Source of the DNA: Bacteroidota bacterium
GTDB taxonomy: Bacteria; Bacteroidota; Bacteroidia; Chitinophagales; Chitinophagaceae
Length of the DNA: 64,000 nucleotides
Direction of reading: 5' to 3'
NCBI GenBank assembly: GCA_018266455.1
Contig: JAFEAJ010000006.1
Span: forward strand, 40,050 to 104,049
The notes beneath the pieces were generated by a model. It saw nothing but the letters and a program-made list of their open reading frames with translations, searched no databases and was not told where the DNA came from. The position numbers and the translations under genes are program-made. Numbering within the stretch: the first letter of the stretch is position 1; every line of letters begins with the position of its first letter. This document shows, in pieces, positions 35,454 through 43,329 of the stretch.

Positions 35454-36281
35454 TTAGACTCGTGATAATGCAGCCCCTGTTTTCACAACCGCCTTAAAAT
35501 AGTTTTCTTTGCTACTACTGTTCTCAAGCCACTGAAATTGTTTGTGCAATGCTGCTACTTTCCCGATGATGATCAATGTAGGTGAAGCATAACTGCTGTT
35601 CCCGAATTTTTCCGCGTAGTCATATACGTTACATTCATATACGTTCTGCAATGGCGTTGTTGCCTGCTCGATAACTGCAATATGTTTATCGCTACTGATT
35701 TTGCTTTCAATCAATTTTTCGATTAATAAATCAGTTGTATCCGACGACATATAAAAAACAAGGGTATCGTTAGTTGTTGCTAAATCTTTCCAAATTTCAT
35801 CTTTAATGACCTCCATTTTATAGTAGGTTAGAAAACGAACTGCTGTTGCATGACCTCTTGCTGTTAACGGGATGCCTGCATAGGCAGCAGCGCCAAGAGC
35901 TGCAGTTACCCCAGGAATAATCTCATATTCGATATGGTTCGCCACCAACGCCTGCAATTCATCCAGCACATTAGAGAAAATGGAAACATCGCCACCTTTC
36001 AAACGCACAACGAGGTTGCCTTGTAGTGCGTAGTCGACAATGATCTCGTTGATGGTTGATTGGGGTGTAGAAGCGCCTTTCCTGCATTGTTTGCCAACAT
36101 GAAGAACTTGTGCTTCTTTGTTTACAAATTCGTCCAAAATAACAGGGCTAACCAGCCTGTCGGTTATTACCACATCTGCCTTTTGCAAATAGCGCATAAC
36201 TTTTAATGTTAATAGTTCCGGGTCGCCTGGGCCAGCTCCTGCAAGTATCACTTTGCCTTTGTGTTGGATGGCTTTTTTCAT
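35454..36281 (-). CDS. cobA: Uroporphyrinogen-III C-methyltransferase
   Basis: SAM-dependent enzyme of 275 residues making precorrin-2 from uroporphyrinogen III, the first committed step to siroheme. The N-terminal VILAGAGPGDPELLTLKVMRYL and the VVRLKGGDVSIFSNVLDE segment are signatures of SUMT; PGVTAALGAAAYAGIPLTARG is the SAM-binding loop. It is the last gene of the minus-strand run cysH, cysD, cysN, cobA, 36 bp after cysN. The precorrin-2 dehydrogenase half is on the fusion protein at 29840-31372. Confidence 0.96.
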   Translation of the reverse strand: MKKAIQHKGKVILAGAGPGDPELLTLKVMRYLQKADVVITDRLVSPVILDEFVNKEAQVLHVGKQCRKGASTPQSTINEIIVDYALQGNLVVRLKGGDVSIFSNVLDELQALVANHIEYEIIPGVTAALGAAAYAGIPLTARGHATAVRFLTYYKMEVIKDEIWKDLATTNDTLVFYMSSDTTDLLIEKLIESKISSDKHIAVIEQATTPLQNVYECNVYDYAEKFGNSSYASPTLIIIGKVAALHKQFQWLENSSSKENYFKAVVKTGAALSRV

Positions 36282-36282
36282 C

Positions 36283-36304
36283 AGTCTATTTCTTAAGTAG
36301 GTTA
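36283..36304. promoter_or_regulatory. Sulfur-region palindrome between cysN and cobA
   Basis: AGTCTAT-N8-TAGGTTA, touching the region just upstream of the cobA start codon. No TAnnTTTG was seen downstream of it, so it may serve an internal promoter that is not recognisable, or be a relic. Confidence 0.45.
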
Positions 36305-36317
36305 ATTGCTAAAAAAA

Positions 36318-37559
36318 TTATTGTATCATGCAAGCCCCAACAGTAACATTGCTTGTTTCATCTATCAATATTGCACCGCCATTCGCTCTTAATTCTTTGT
36401 AAGAATCACAGGCGAGAGGCGAAGCCGTTTTGATTGTGGCTTTCACGATGTCATTCAAACCGGCCTGTTGTGCTTCAAAGTTTTTATCCAGCGTGTTCAC
36501 ATCCAATTTGTATTCAATTGATTTCACTACAATTTTCACAGTGCGGCTATTGATCTGCAATAAATATTTATTCCCGCGTAATAAAGGTTTATTATCCATC
36601 CAGCATAACAGCACTTGCAGCTCTTGTGCAACAACCGGTTTGTTTTCATTTTTCACAATCACGTCACCTCTACTAATATCAATATCGTCTTCCAGTTGAA
36701 TGATCACACTTTGTTGTGCAAACGCTTCCTCCATCTGCTTTCCATTAATTTCAATGGTTTTGATCCTGCTCTTCAATCCTGAAGGCAGCACTGTAATGTC
36801 ATCTCCTTTTTTATAAATACCGCTGATTACTTTGCCTGCATATCCGCGATAGTCATGCAGTTCTTCTGTTTGCGGGCGTATCACGTATTGCACGGGCAAT
36901 CGTGCATGTGTGAGATTGACATCATTTTCTATTTCAATATTTTCCAGAAAATCTAATAGTGTGCCTCCATCAAACCAATTCAGGTTCTCAGAGTTGTCAA
37001 CAATATTATCTCCTTTCAATGCGCTGATCGGAAAATAAGCAACGTCCTTCAGTTCCAGTGTTTTCGCGATTTCTGCATAGTCGATAACGATATTATTGAA
37101 CACATCTTGCGAATATTCAACTAAATCCATTTTGTTGATGGCAACCACTACGTGCGGGATATTCAGCAAAGATGCAATGATTGAATGCCGGCGTGTTTGC
37201 TCCACAATGCCATGCCGTGCATCAACTAAAATAATAATAAGGTTTGCATTCGAGGCGCCGGTCACCATGTTGCGTGTGTACTGAATATGTCCTGGTGCAT
37301 CAGCGATAATGAATTTGCGTTTCGGCGTTGAAAAATATTTGTATGCAATATCAATCGTAATTCCCTGCTCGCGTTCTGCCCGCAAACCATCAGTAAGCAG
37401 TGCAAGGTCAATCTCACCATCTTCTTTGTTGCGGCTCTGGCGCTCAAGCGCTTCAAGCTGATCAATTAAAATATTTTTGCTGTCATAAAGCAGGCGCCCG
37501 ATAAGCGTGCTTTTGCCGTCATCTACGCTCCCTGCTGTTATGAAACGTAATAAATCCAT
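36318..37559 (-). CDS. cysN: Sulfate adenylyltransferase large (GTPase) subunit
   Basis: GTP-driven subunit of ATP sulfurylase, making APS from sulfate. Of 413 residues, the GTPase domain holds GSVDDGKST (Walker A), DAPGHIQYTRNMVTGAS and NKMD at the usual places, followed by two beta-barrel domains. There is no C-terminal APS-kinase (CysC) domain and none elsewhere in the window. That fits direct APS reduction by the CysH type encoded here. Upstream cysD is 368 bp away, an unusually long gap for this pair. Confidence 0.97.
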   Translation of the reverse strand: MDLLRFITAGSVDDGKSTLIGRLLYDSKNILIDQLEALERQSRNKEDGEIDLALLTDGLRAEREQGITIDIAYKYFSTPKRKFIIADAPGHIQYTRNMVTGASNANLIIILVDARHGIVEQTRRHSIIASLLNIPHVVVAINKMDLVEYSQDVFNNIVIDYAEIAKTLELKDVAYFPISALKGDNIVDNSENLNWFDGGTLLDFLENIEIENDVNLTHARLPVQYVIRPQTEELHDYRGYAGKVISGIYKKGDDITVLPSGLKSRIKTIEINGKQMEEAFAQQSVIIQLEDDIDISRGDVIVKNENKPVVAQELQVLLCWMDNKPLLRGNKYLLQINSRTVKIVVKSIEYKLDVNTLDKNFEAQQAGLNDIVKATIKTASPLACDSYKELRANGGAILIDETSNVTVGACMIQ

Positions 37560-37927
37560 TTTGATTTACGATTTTTGATTTACGATATACGATTTCTGAA
37601 TTTCGTACAGTCATTATCAATTTATAATTCTTAATTATTAATTGTTTTCTTTTTTGTTAGTCAGCATTTGTTCTCTCCTCAACATCCTTGCTGCCTGTCC
37701 CGCAGGATTGCGGGATCGCACTCTTGTACTGTTGATATGCTATTCAACTCCGGTTTCACAATCGGTAACAACATTCATTTTAATTCATCATTCTCCGGTC
37801 TGAAGACCGGAGCTAGTCGAAATCATCGTCACAATTTATCATTCACGATTCACCATTGACCATTCATCAACTCGCACATCATTTCCTCAAAATTCTATTA
37901 ATCCCAAAAATCTTGGTTCAGACAAGA
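37560..37927. other. 368-bp spacer between cysD and cysN with palindromes
   Basis: No gene is seen. Hairpins: TCCCGCA with TGCGGGA around GGAT, and CTCCGGTCT with AGACCGGAG around GA. A low-complexity tract made of GATTTACG and TACGATTT units lies next to cysN, and a TTAATTATTAATT-like run follows. This type of intergenic filler recurs in Bacteroidota. It splits two genes that are normally adjacent. Confidence 0.6.
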
Positions 37928-38836
37928 TTAGAAATACCCGTTCTTCTTCCGGTCTTCCATTGCTGCTTCCGAAACTTTATCATCAATTCTGGTTTCTCCC
38001 CGTTCACTTGTTTTTGTTGCTGTAATTTCTTTGATGATTTCATCCACAGTCGATGCTGATGATCCAACAGCAGCAGTGCAGGTCATGTCACCAACAGTGC
38101 GGTAGCGCACTGCTTTTCGAACCACTGTATCTTTTTCATCGAGGCGGATAAATGCTGATACAGCAACAAGCTGCCCTTCGTGTTCAATCACGTCGCGTTC
38201 ATGAGAAAAATAAATAGAAGGCAGCTCTATATTTTCTCTTCGAATATAATTCCATACATCAAGCTCGGTCCAGTTGCTAATCGGGAATGCCCGAACGTTT
38301 TCTCCTTTATGGATTTTGCCATTGTAAATATTCCAAAGTTCGGGCCGTTGCAGCTTCGGGTCCCACTGGCCGAATTCGTCACGTACGGAAAAAATCCTTT
38401 CTTTTGCTCTTGCTTTTTCTTCATCTCTTCTTCCGCCACCAATGCAGCAGTCAAATTGAAATTTTTCAATTGTATCCAACAATGTAAAAGTCTGCAATTG
38501 GTTCCTGCTTGCGAATTTTCCTTTTGGCTCGGTTAGTTTCTTTTCCCTGATGGTGTCTTCGACTTTGCTGATGACCAGTTTCTCGCCTATTTTGTTGGAA
38601 AGTTTATCTCTGAAGGCAAGTGCTTCAGGAAAATTATGACCGGTATCGATGTGTACCAAAGGAAAGGGAAATTTACCGGGGCGGAATGCTTTTAATGCCA
38701 GGTGCACCATCGTAATCGAATCTTTGCCGCCACTGAAAAGCAATGCCGGTTTTTCAAACTGGCCTGCTACTTCGCGAAGAATGTGTATTGCTTCTGACTC
38801 AAGCTGATCAAGATAGTCTTGTTTGTAATTGCCCAT
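37928..38836 (-). CDS. cysD: Sulfate adenylyltransferase small (ATP-pyrophosphatase) subunit
   Basis: Catalytic subunit of ATP sulfurylase, 302 residues. The PP-loop SGGKDSITMVHLA lies at residues about 35-47. CCIGGGRRDEEKARAKER and the C-terminal TVGDMTCTAAV, SEAAMEDRKKNGYF are standard CysD segments. It adenylylates sulfate with the help of CysN, and probably forms a CysDN complex. In the run it follows cysH after 80 bp. Confidence 0.97.
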   Translation of the reverse strand: MGNYKQDYLDQLESEAIHILREVAGQFEKPALLFSGGKDSITMVHLALKAFRPGKFPFPLVHIDTGHNFPEALAFRDKLSNKIGEKLVISKVEDTIREKKLTEPKGKFASRNQLQTFTLLDTIEKFQFDCCIGGGRRDEEKARAKERIFSVRDEFGQWDPKLQRPELWNIYNGKIHKGENVRAFPISNWTELDVWNYIRRENIELPSIYFSHERDVIEHEGQLVAVSAFIRLDEKDTVVRKAVRYRTVGDMTCTAAVGSSASTVDEIIKEITATKTSERGETRIDDKVSEAAMEDRKKNGYF

Positions 38837-38916
38837 TCTGAATTATATTTTGGATCTGGGATAGGAGACGGAGGATAAAATCCCGTCACATCAATGTTCC
38901 TATTCATTCAATGTTT

Positions 38917-39639
38917 TCAATTCTTAGCATGCTCATGCAGGCCGCATTCTTTTTTACCAGCCTCTTCCCACCACCATCTTCCCGCACGAAAATCTTCACC
39001 GGGCCTGATGGCTCTTGTACATGGGGCACAACCGATGCTTACAAAACCACGGTCGTGCAGGGCATTATAAGGAACATCGTGTTCATTGATGTAATTTCTT
39101 ACATCTTGCGCTGTCCATAAAAGCAGCGGGTGATATTTGATGATCTTATTTCCTTCGTCCCATTCAATTCGCTGAAGATTTTTTCTTTCAGGAGAATGTT
39201 CGGCCCGCAGCCCGGTAATCCAGATGCTGTTCCCTGCTAAAGCTCTTTTTAATGGCTCTACTTTTCGGATGTAACAGCATTGCTTCCTGTTTTCAATCGA
39301 TTCGTAAAAGGAATTCGGCCCTTTTTCATTGATAAAGTGTTCCAGTACCAAAGCATTGGGGTAATATGCTTTGATACGGGTGTTGTATTTTTCATTGGTT
39401 GTGCTCCAAACGGAATAGGTTTCTCCAAATAACCTGCCGGTATCTAACGTGAATATCGAAATGGGAAGGTTGTTGGATAGAATGGCATGTGCAATGACCT
39501 GGTCCTCTGCGCTGAAGCTTGATGAAAATGTAACTTTCCCAGGGAACTCGGTAGCCAGCCATGCTATTGAGTCGCTTATGTTTAGTCTACTTATTTTGTA
39601 GGTTATTTGATTTATGTCTTTTTCAGTTGCAGTATCCAT
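38917..39639 (-). CDS. cysH: Adenylylsulfate (APS) / phosphoadenylylsulfate reductase
   Basis: Reduces activated sulfate to sulfite. The 240-residue protein has Cys121-Cys122 and Cys204/Cys207, the four-cysteine set (CC and CxxC) that binds a [4Fe-4S] cluster in APS-type reductases, and the C-terminal catalytic Cys232 in KKECGLHEH. The PAPS-type enzymes of enteric bacteria lack the cluster cysteines. With no APS kinase in view, APS is the likely substrate. First gene of cysHDN-cobA. An alternative later start is not obvious. A palindrome overlaps codons 12-19. Confidence 0.95.
   Translation of the reverse strand: MDTATEKDINQITYKISRLNISDSIAWLATEFPGKVTFSSSFSAEDQVIAHAILSNNLPISIFTLDTGRLFGETYSVWSTTNEKYNTRIKAYYPNALVLEHFINEKGPNSFYESIENRKQCCYIRKVEPLKRALAGNSIWITGLRAEHSPERKNLQRIEWDEGNKIIKYHPLLLWTAQDVRNYINEHDVPYNALHDRGFVSIGCAPCTRAIRPGEDFRAGRWWWEEAGKKECGLHEHAKN
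39584..39605. promoter_or_regulatory. Sulfur-region palindrome inside the 5' end of cysH
   Basis: AGTCTAC-N8-TAGGTTA, the same half-sites and spacing as the others. It lies inside codons 12-19, which may be chance in coding sequence or a downstream operator. Confidence 0.4.
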
Positions 39640-39681
39640 TTTTAGAAAATAGTTAACAAAAACATGAACCTGAAGGGGGAT

Positions 39682-39712
39682 TTACCCGTTACAGCCGTTA
39701 CTAAACGGGTAA
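39682..39712 (-). promoter_or_regulatory. Hairpin in the cysH mRNA leader
   Basis: TTACCCGTT and AACGGGTAA form a perfect 9-bp stem with a 13-base loop, about 45 bp upstream of the cysH start. The GTAACGG and GTAACGGG units repeat within it. A leader control element is possible; none is recognised. Confidence 0.4.
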
Positions 39713-39756
39713 CTATAGTTTATAAGCTTTTGTAGCGAAAGTTCCATTGCATTAAA

Positions 39757-39783
39757 AGTCTACCAACCTGATGGACAAAAGTA
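39757..39783 (-). promoter_or_regulatory. Promoter element and weaker sulfur-region palindrome upstream of cysH
   Basis: Minus-strand TACTTTTG (39783-39776) fits TAnnTTTG. The palindrome reads AGTCTAC-N8-TGGACAA on the + strand (39757-39778) and overlaps the 3' side of the element, covering the transcription start, as at the sulfite reductase gene. One half-site deviates. The rest of 39640-40085 shows no gene. Confidence 0.5.
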
Positions 39784-40085
39784 ATCTACGATGGCCAATA
39801 AAAAAAATTTTTTGACATTTTTCAACAACCTTCGCCCATGATGAAATTTTGATTTGAGCCAGGGCCTATTTTATACCGTGGTTTTAGTTTTCTTCAACGG
39901 CAGGAACATGGCCTGGTGAAGTTTTGTGCCTGGCAAACCCTGAATTTCATGCTAACGGGCTTGTTATATGGGCGAATTGAATTACTTTTATGTAGTTGGT
40001 CTATAAGTATTTTGCATCTTGCCTGATAAAACGGATTGTGGTAAATGAACTGACTTTTGAAGATTGAATCGCCAAATCAAAACTT

Positions 40086-41927
40086 GTGAACAGATTATTT
40101 AAAGCCAAAAGGTTTTATTTCCTTCTTATTATTTGCCTTTTATCAATGACCGGGCAAGCCCAGGATAGTTATGTTGACAGCCTGGAGGGATGGCTGAAAG
40201 GGCATCACAAAATCGACTCTCAATACATCGTAACACTGCACCGCATCAGCTACCGGTTGAACGAATCGGATGTCAAAAAATCATTTTCCTATTATGAGCG
40301 TGTAGCAGAATTAAGCGACAGCCTGCATTTTAAGTATGGCCAGTCTCTTGCGCAAATTAATTTGGGGCTTCTTCTTTATAGTTCCGGGAACCTTAATGCC
40401 AGCAATGCGGCTTATTTCAGGGCTATTGATTTAGCCGATTCCTGTCACGCAGTTCGACTGAAAGCGGTTTGCTACAATAATATCGGTGAGAACTTTAAAA
40501 TAATGGGCGAATACAACAAGTGCAGGCAGTATGCAAAACAAGCGGTAGCAATAAATAAGCCAATAGGGGCTTTGCGCGGGGTTGCCATCAATTATGAGCT
40601 GCTCCACGAATGTGCATTTCAGGAAAGCTTGTATAATGAATCCCTGAGCTACTTGATGGAGGGGCTGCCTTATGCATTAAAAAGCAATGAAAATTATGTA
40701 TTGTCTCAATATTACGTAGGCTTTGGGAAATTGCATGCCATAAATAATGAAATGGATTCGGCTTCATTTTATTTTTCAAAAGCCATGAAATCGGCAAAGG
40801 AAGAAGGCGATTTGCGGAACCAATTTCAGGCCTACCTTGCTGAAGCAGGATATCTTAAAAAACTTAGCATAGATAAGAAAATAAAGCTGCTTGATACCGC
40901 ATTGGAAATTGCCAGGAACACTACGTACCTTGAAGGCATCTCTAATGCATCGCGGGAGCTGTCGTCAGCTTATGACGAAAAACGAAATAAAGACTCTTCG
41001 CTTTTCTATTACCGGATTTACAGGTCAACAGCTGACTCAATGTTCTCGGAAAATAACAGGCGCAATGTAGTGCTGAAAGAGGCGGAATGGATGCTTAGCC
41101 GAAAAGAACTGGAAAACAATAACCTTAAAGAGCTGGCAAGGCTCCAGGAAGAAGAAATTGGCATAAAGAATACCCTGTTGATTGTTTCAATCATTTCTTT
41201 TTTGTTTATCCTGGTCATTGTCTTTTTTATTAACCGGTCTGTTCAGCTTAAAAAGAAAAGAGAAGAAGCTGCATTCAAACAAAAGGTTGCTGAAACGCAG
41301 ATGCAGGCTTTACGGGCACAGATGAACCCTCATTTTATTTTCAATAATTTTAACAGTATTGAAAATTTTTTAATCAATAATGATAAACAAACTGCAAGCA
41401 AATATTTTAGCAAATTAGGTGCGTTGGTGAACATTATGCTGGACAACAGCAATAAAGAATTTATTCCTATTTCAAAAAATAAGATCGCGCTTGAATTATA
41501 CATTGAATTGCAGCAACTGAGGTACCGGAACAAATTTTCTTACAATATCAGCTTTGAAAAAAAGCTGTTAAGCGAAGATTTTAATGTGCCGCCCCTGCTT
41601 GTTCAGCCCTATATTGAAAACGCCATCGTGAACAGCATTGCTCCCAGCGATAAAAAAGACCTTGAGCTTTCTGTAAAGGCCAAATTTGATAACGGCTATG
41701 TTGTTTATATTATACGCGACAATGGCATCGGCAGGGAAAAACTGAATGGGGCATTGCACCAGGGGGTAAATGAAATGGGCAATGAGATTGATGTGGTAGG
41801 GGAAAGGATCAGCATTTTAAACAGGCAATGGCAGGTAAAGGGCGATGTTTCAGTAACTGATTTATATGACAACTACGGAAAGCCCGATGGCACAAAAGTA
41901 GAAGTGAAGATTAAGCTGGTAGCATAA
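40086..41927 (+). CDS. LytS-type sensor histidine kinase with N-terminal TPR region
   Basis: Membrane sensor kinase of 613 residues. A signal sequence (MSMTGQAQ-type N-terminus) leads to periplasmic TPR-like helices at about residues 40-310, then one membrane helix near residues 363-386. A coiled linker follows, then the His_kinase domain with His416 in MNPHFIFNNFNSIENFL. The N-box reads QPYIENAIVNSIAP where relatives have ENAI-H-G, so the conserved His-Gly is replaced; the G-box DNGIGREK is intact. No LytTR response regulator is adjacent, so it is an orphan. Signal and partner unknown. Confidence 0.92.
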   Translation: MNRLFKAKRFYFLLIICLLSMTGQAQDSYVDSLEGWLKGHHKIDSQYIVTLHRISYRLNESDVKKSFSYYERVAELSDSLHFKYGQSLAQINLGLLLYSSGNLNASNAAYFRAIDLADSCHAVRLKAVCYNNIGENFKIMGEYNKCRQYAKQAVAINKPIGALRGVAINYELLHECAFQESLYNESLSYLMEGLPYALKSNENYVLSQYYVGFGKLHAINNEMDSASFYFSKAMKSAKEEGDLRNQFQAYLAEAGYLKKLSIDKKIKLLDTALEIARNTTYLEGISNASRELSSAYDEKRNKDSSLFYYRIYRSTADSMFSENNRRNVVLKEAEWMLSRKELENNNLKELARLQEEEIGIKNTLLIVSIISFLFILVIVFFINRSVQLKKKREEAAFKQKVAETQMQALRAQMNPHFIFNNFNSIENFLINNDKQTASKYFSKLGALVNIMLDNSNKEFIPISKNKIALELYIELQQLRYRNKFSYNISFEKKLLSEDFNVPPLLVQPYIENAIVNSIAPSDKKDLELSVKAKFDNGYVVYIIRDNGIGREKLNGALHQGVNEMGNEIDVVGERISILNRQWQVKGDVSVTDLYDNYGKPDGTKVEVKIKLVA

Positions 41928-41928
41928 T

Positions 41929-41958
41929 GTAAAGCCGCTTCCTCTGAGGCGGCTTTAC
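41929..41958. terminator. Rho-independent-type hairpin between histidine kinase and aldolase genes
   Basis: GTAAAGCCGCTTC pairs with GAGGCGGCTTTAC (13 bp, one G-U) around CTCT. It follows the kinase stop by 2 bp and precedes the convergent aldolase end. T-tracts are within the stem, so it likely terminates both genes. Confidence 0.85.
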
Positions 41959-42006
41959 ATTATGCCCCGGCAGATTAGTGTCTCTTCCTGCGCAAAATAC
42001 TCCCGG

Positions 42007-43074
42007 TTACGCATTCCTGTTGATGCAGTTCAGGTCTTCGAATGCCATTTCCAGGCGCCTGATAAAATTTTCTTCTCCTTTGCGCAACCATGCCCGCGGG
42101 TCGTAATATTTTTTGTTTGGCTTGTCTGGCCCTTCGGGGTTGCCGAGCTGGCCATGCAGATAGGCTTCGTTCTTGGTATAATAATTCAATACGCCTTCCC
42201 AGAAAGCCCATTGCATATCCGTGTCGATGTTCATTTTGATGGCGCCATAATTGATCGCTTCGCGTATCTGGTGCTGCGGTGAACCGCTTCCTCCGTGAAA
42301 AACAAAATATACCGGCTTGGGCTTTGTCTTCATTTCTTTTTCAATATACACCTGGCTGTTGTGCAGAATAACAGGGCGAAGTTCTACATTTCCCGGGCTG
42401 TACACCCCATGCACATTGCCAAAGGCAGCAGCAACACTGAACAATTTCCCTACCTGGCTTAGTTGCTGGTAAGCGAAAGCCACATGCTGCGGCTGTGTGT
42501 ATAGTTTTTCGTTTTCTATCCCGCTATTGTCCACGCCGTCTTCTTCGCCACCGGTAACGCCGAGCTCAATTTCAATCGCCATCCCAAGCGGCGCCATACG
42601 CTTGAAAAACTCAACTGAAGTATGGATGTTTTCTTCAATCGGTTCCTCTGAAAGATCAAGCATGTGCGAGCTATATAAAGGCTGGCCTTTTTCCTTATAA
42701 AACTGTTCGCCTGCATCAATAAGCCCATTTACCCAGGGGAGCCATTTTTTAGCAGCGTGGTCGGTATGCACGATAACCGGCACGCCATAATATTTTGCCA
42801 CATTGTGAATATGAAGTGCTCCTGAAACACCACCTGAAATATTGGCTTGCAGGCTATCGTTCGGCATTCCTTTGCCGGCAAAAAATTGCGCTCCTCCATT
42901 TGAGAATTGGACGATAACCGGAGAATTCACCTTTGCAGCTGTTTCCAGCACGGCATTGATGGTGTTGGTGCTGATGCAGTTTACTGCAGGCAGCGCGAAC
43001 CCATTGTCTTTGGCATCGTTGTACAATGCTTCCAGTTCTTCGCCGAACAATACCCCGGCTTTGTATTTTTTCAT
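42007..43074 (-). CDS. fbaA: Class II fructose-bisphosphate aldolase
   Basis: Zinc-dependent glycolytic and gluconeogenic aldolase of 355 residues, of the FbaA (E. coli/yeast) type. Zinc-ligand segments VIVHTDHAAK, IEIELGVTGGEEDGVDN and FVFHGGSGSPQHQIREAINYGAIKMNIDTDMQWAF are all in place, including the typical HGGSGS and NIDTD. Length matches. It stands alone on this strand. Nothing odd. Confidence 0.97.
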   Translation of the reverse strand: MKKYKAGVLFGEELEALYNDAKDNGFALPAVNCISTNTINAVLETAAKVNSPVIVQFSNGGAQFFAGKGMPNDSLQANISGGVSGALHIHNVAKYYGVPVIVHTDHAAKKWLPWVNGLIDAGEQFYKEKGQPLYSSHMLDLSEEPIEENIHTSVEFFKRMAPLGMAIEIELGVTGGEEDGVDNSGIENEKLYTQPQHVAFAYQQLSQVGKLFSVAAAFGNVHGVYSPGNVELRPVILHNSQVYIEKEMKTKPKPVYFVFHGGSGSPQHQIREAINYGAIKMNIDTDMQWAFWEGVLNYYTKNEAYLHGQLGNPEGPDKPNKKYYDPRAWLRKGEENFIRRLEMAFEDLNCINRNA

Positions 43075-43329
43075 GTTGTCAAAACTTTATTTTAGGTTGT
43101 AAATATACTGTTAGTTTCAATTTATCAATGGCAGGCAGGTTATTGATGTTTCCCGAAGAAGCTGGCGAAGCTACTGATTTTTTTGATTATGGAGGAAATA
43201 GCGGCAATACTGTTTAACAGCCCGATGCGATCTGTATATCTAATATCTATAATTTGAAAGCTGCTAAACGGAGACAAATCACAAAAGAGTATTCAGAGCG
43301 ATTTTTTGAGGCTTCGCGGCCAGGCATGA

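Noticed and set aside
37560..37927. CRISPR-like array
   Set aside because: The repeats are short, varied palindromes with no regular spacer pattern.
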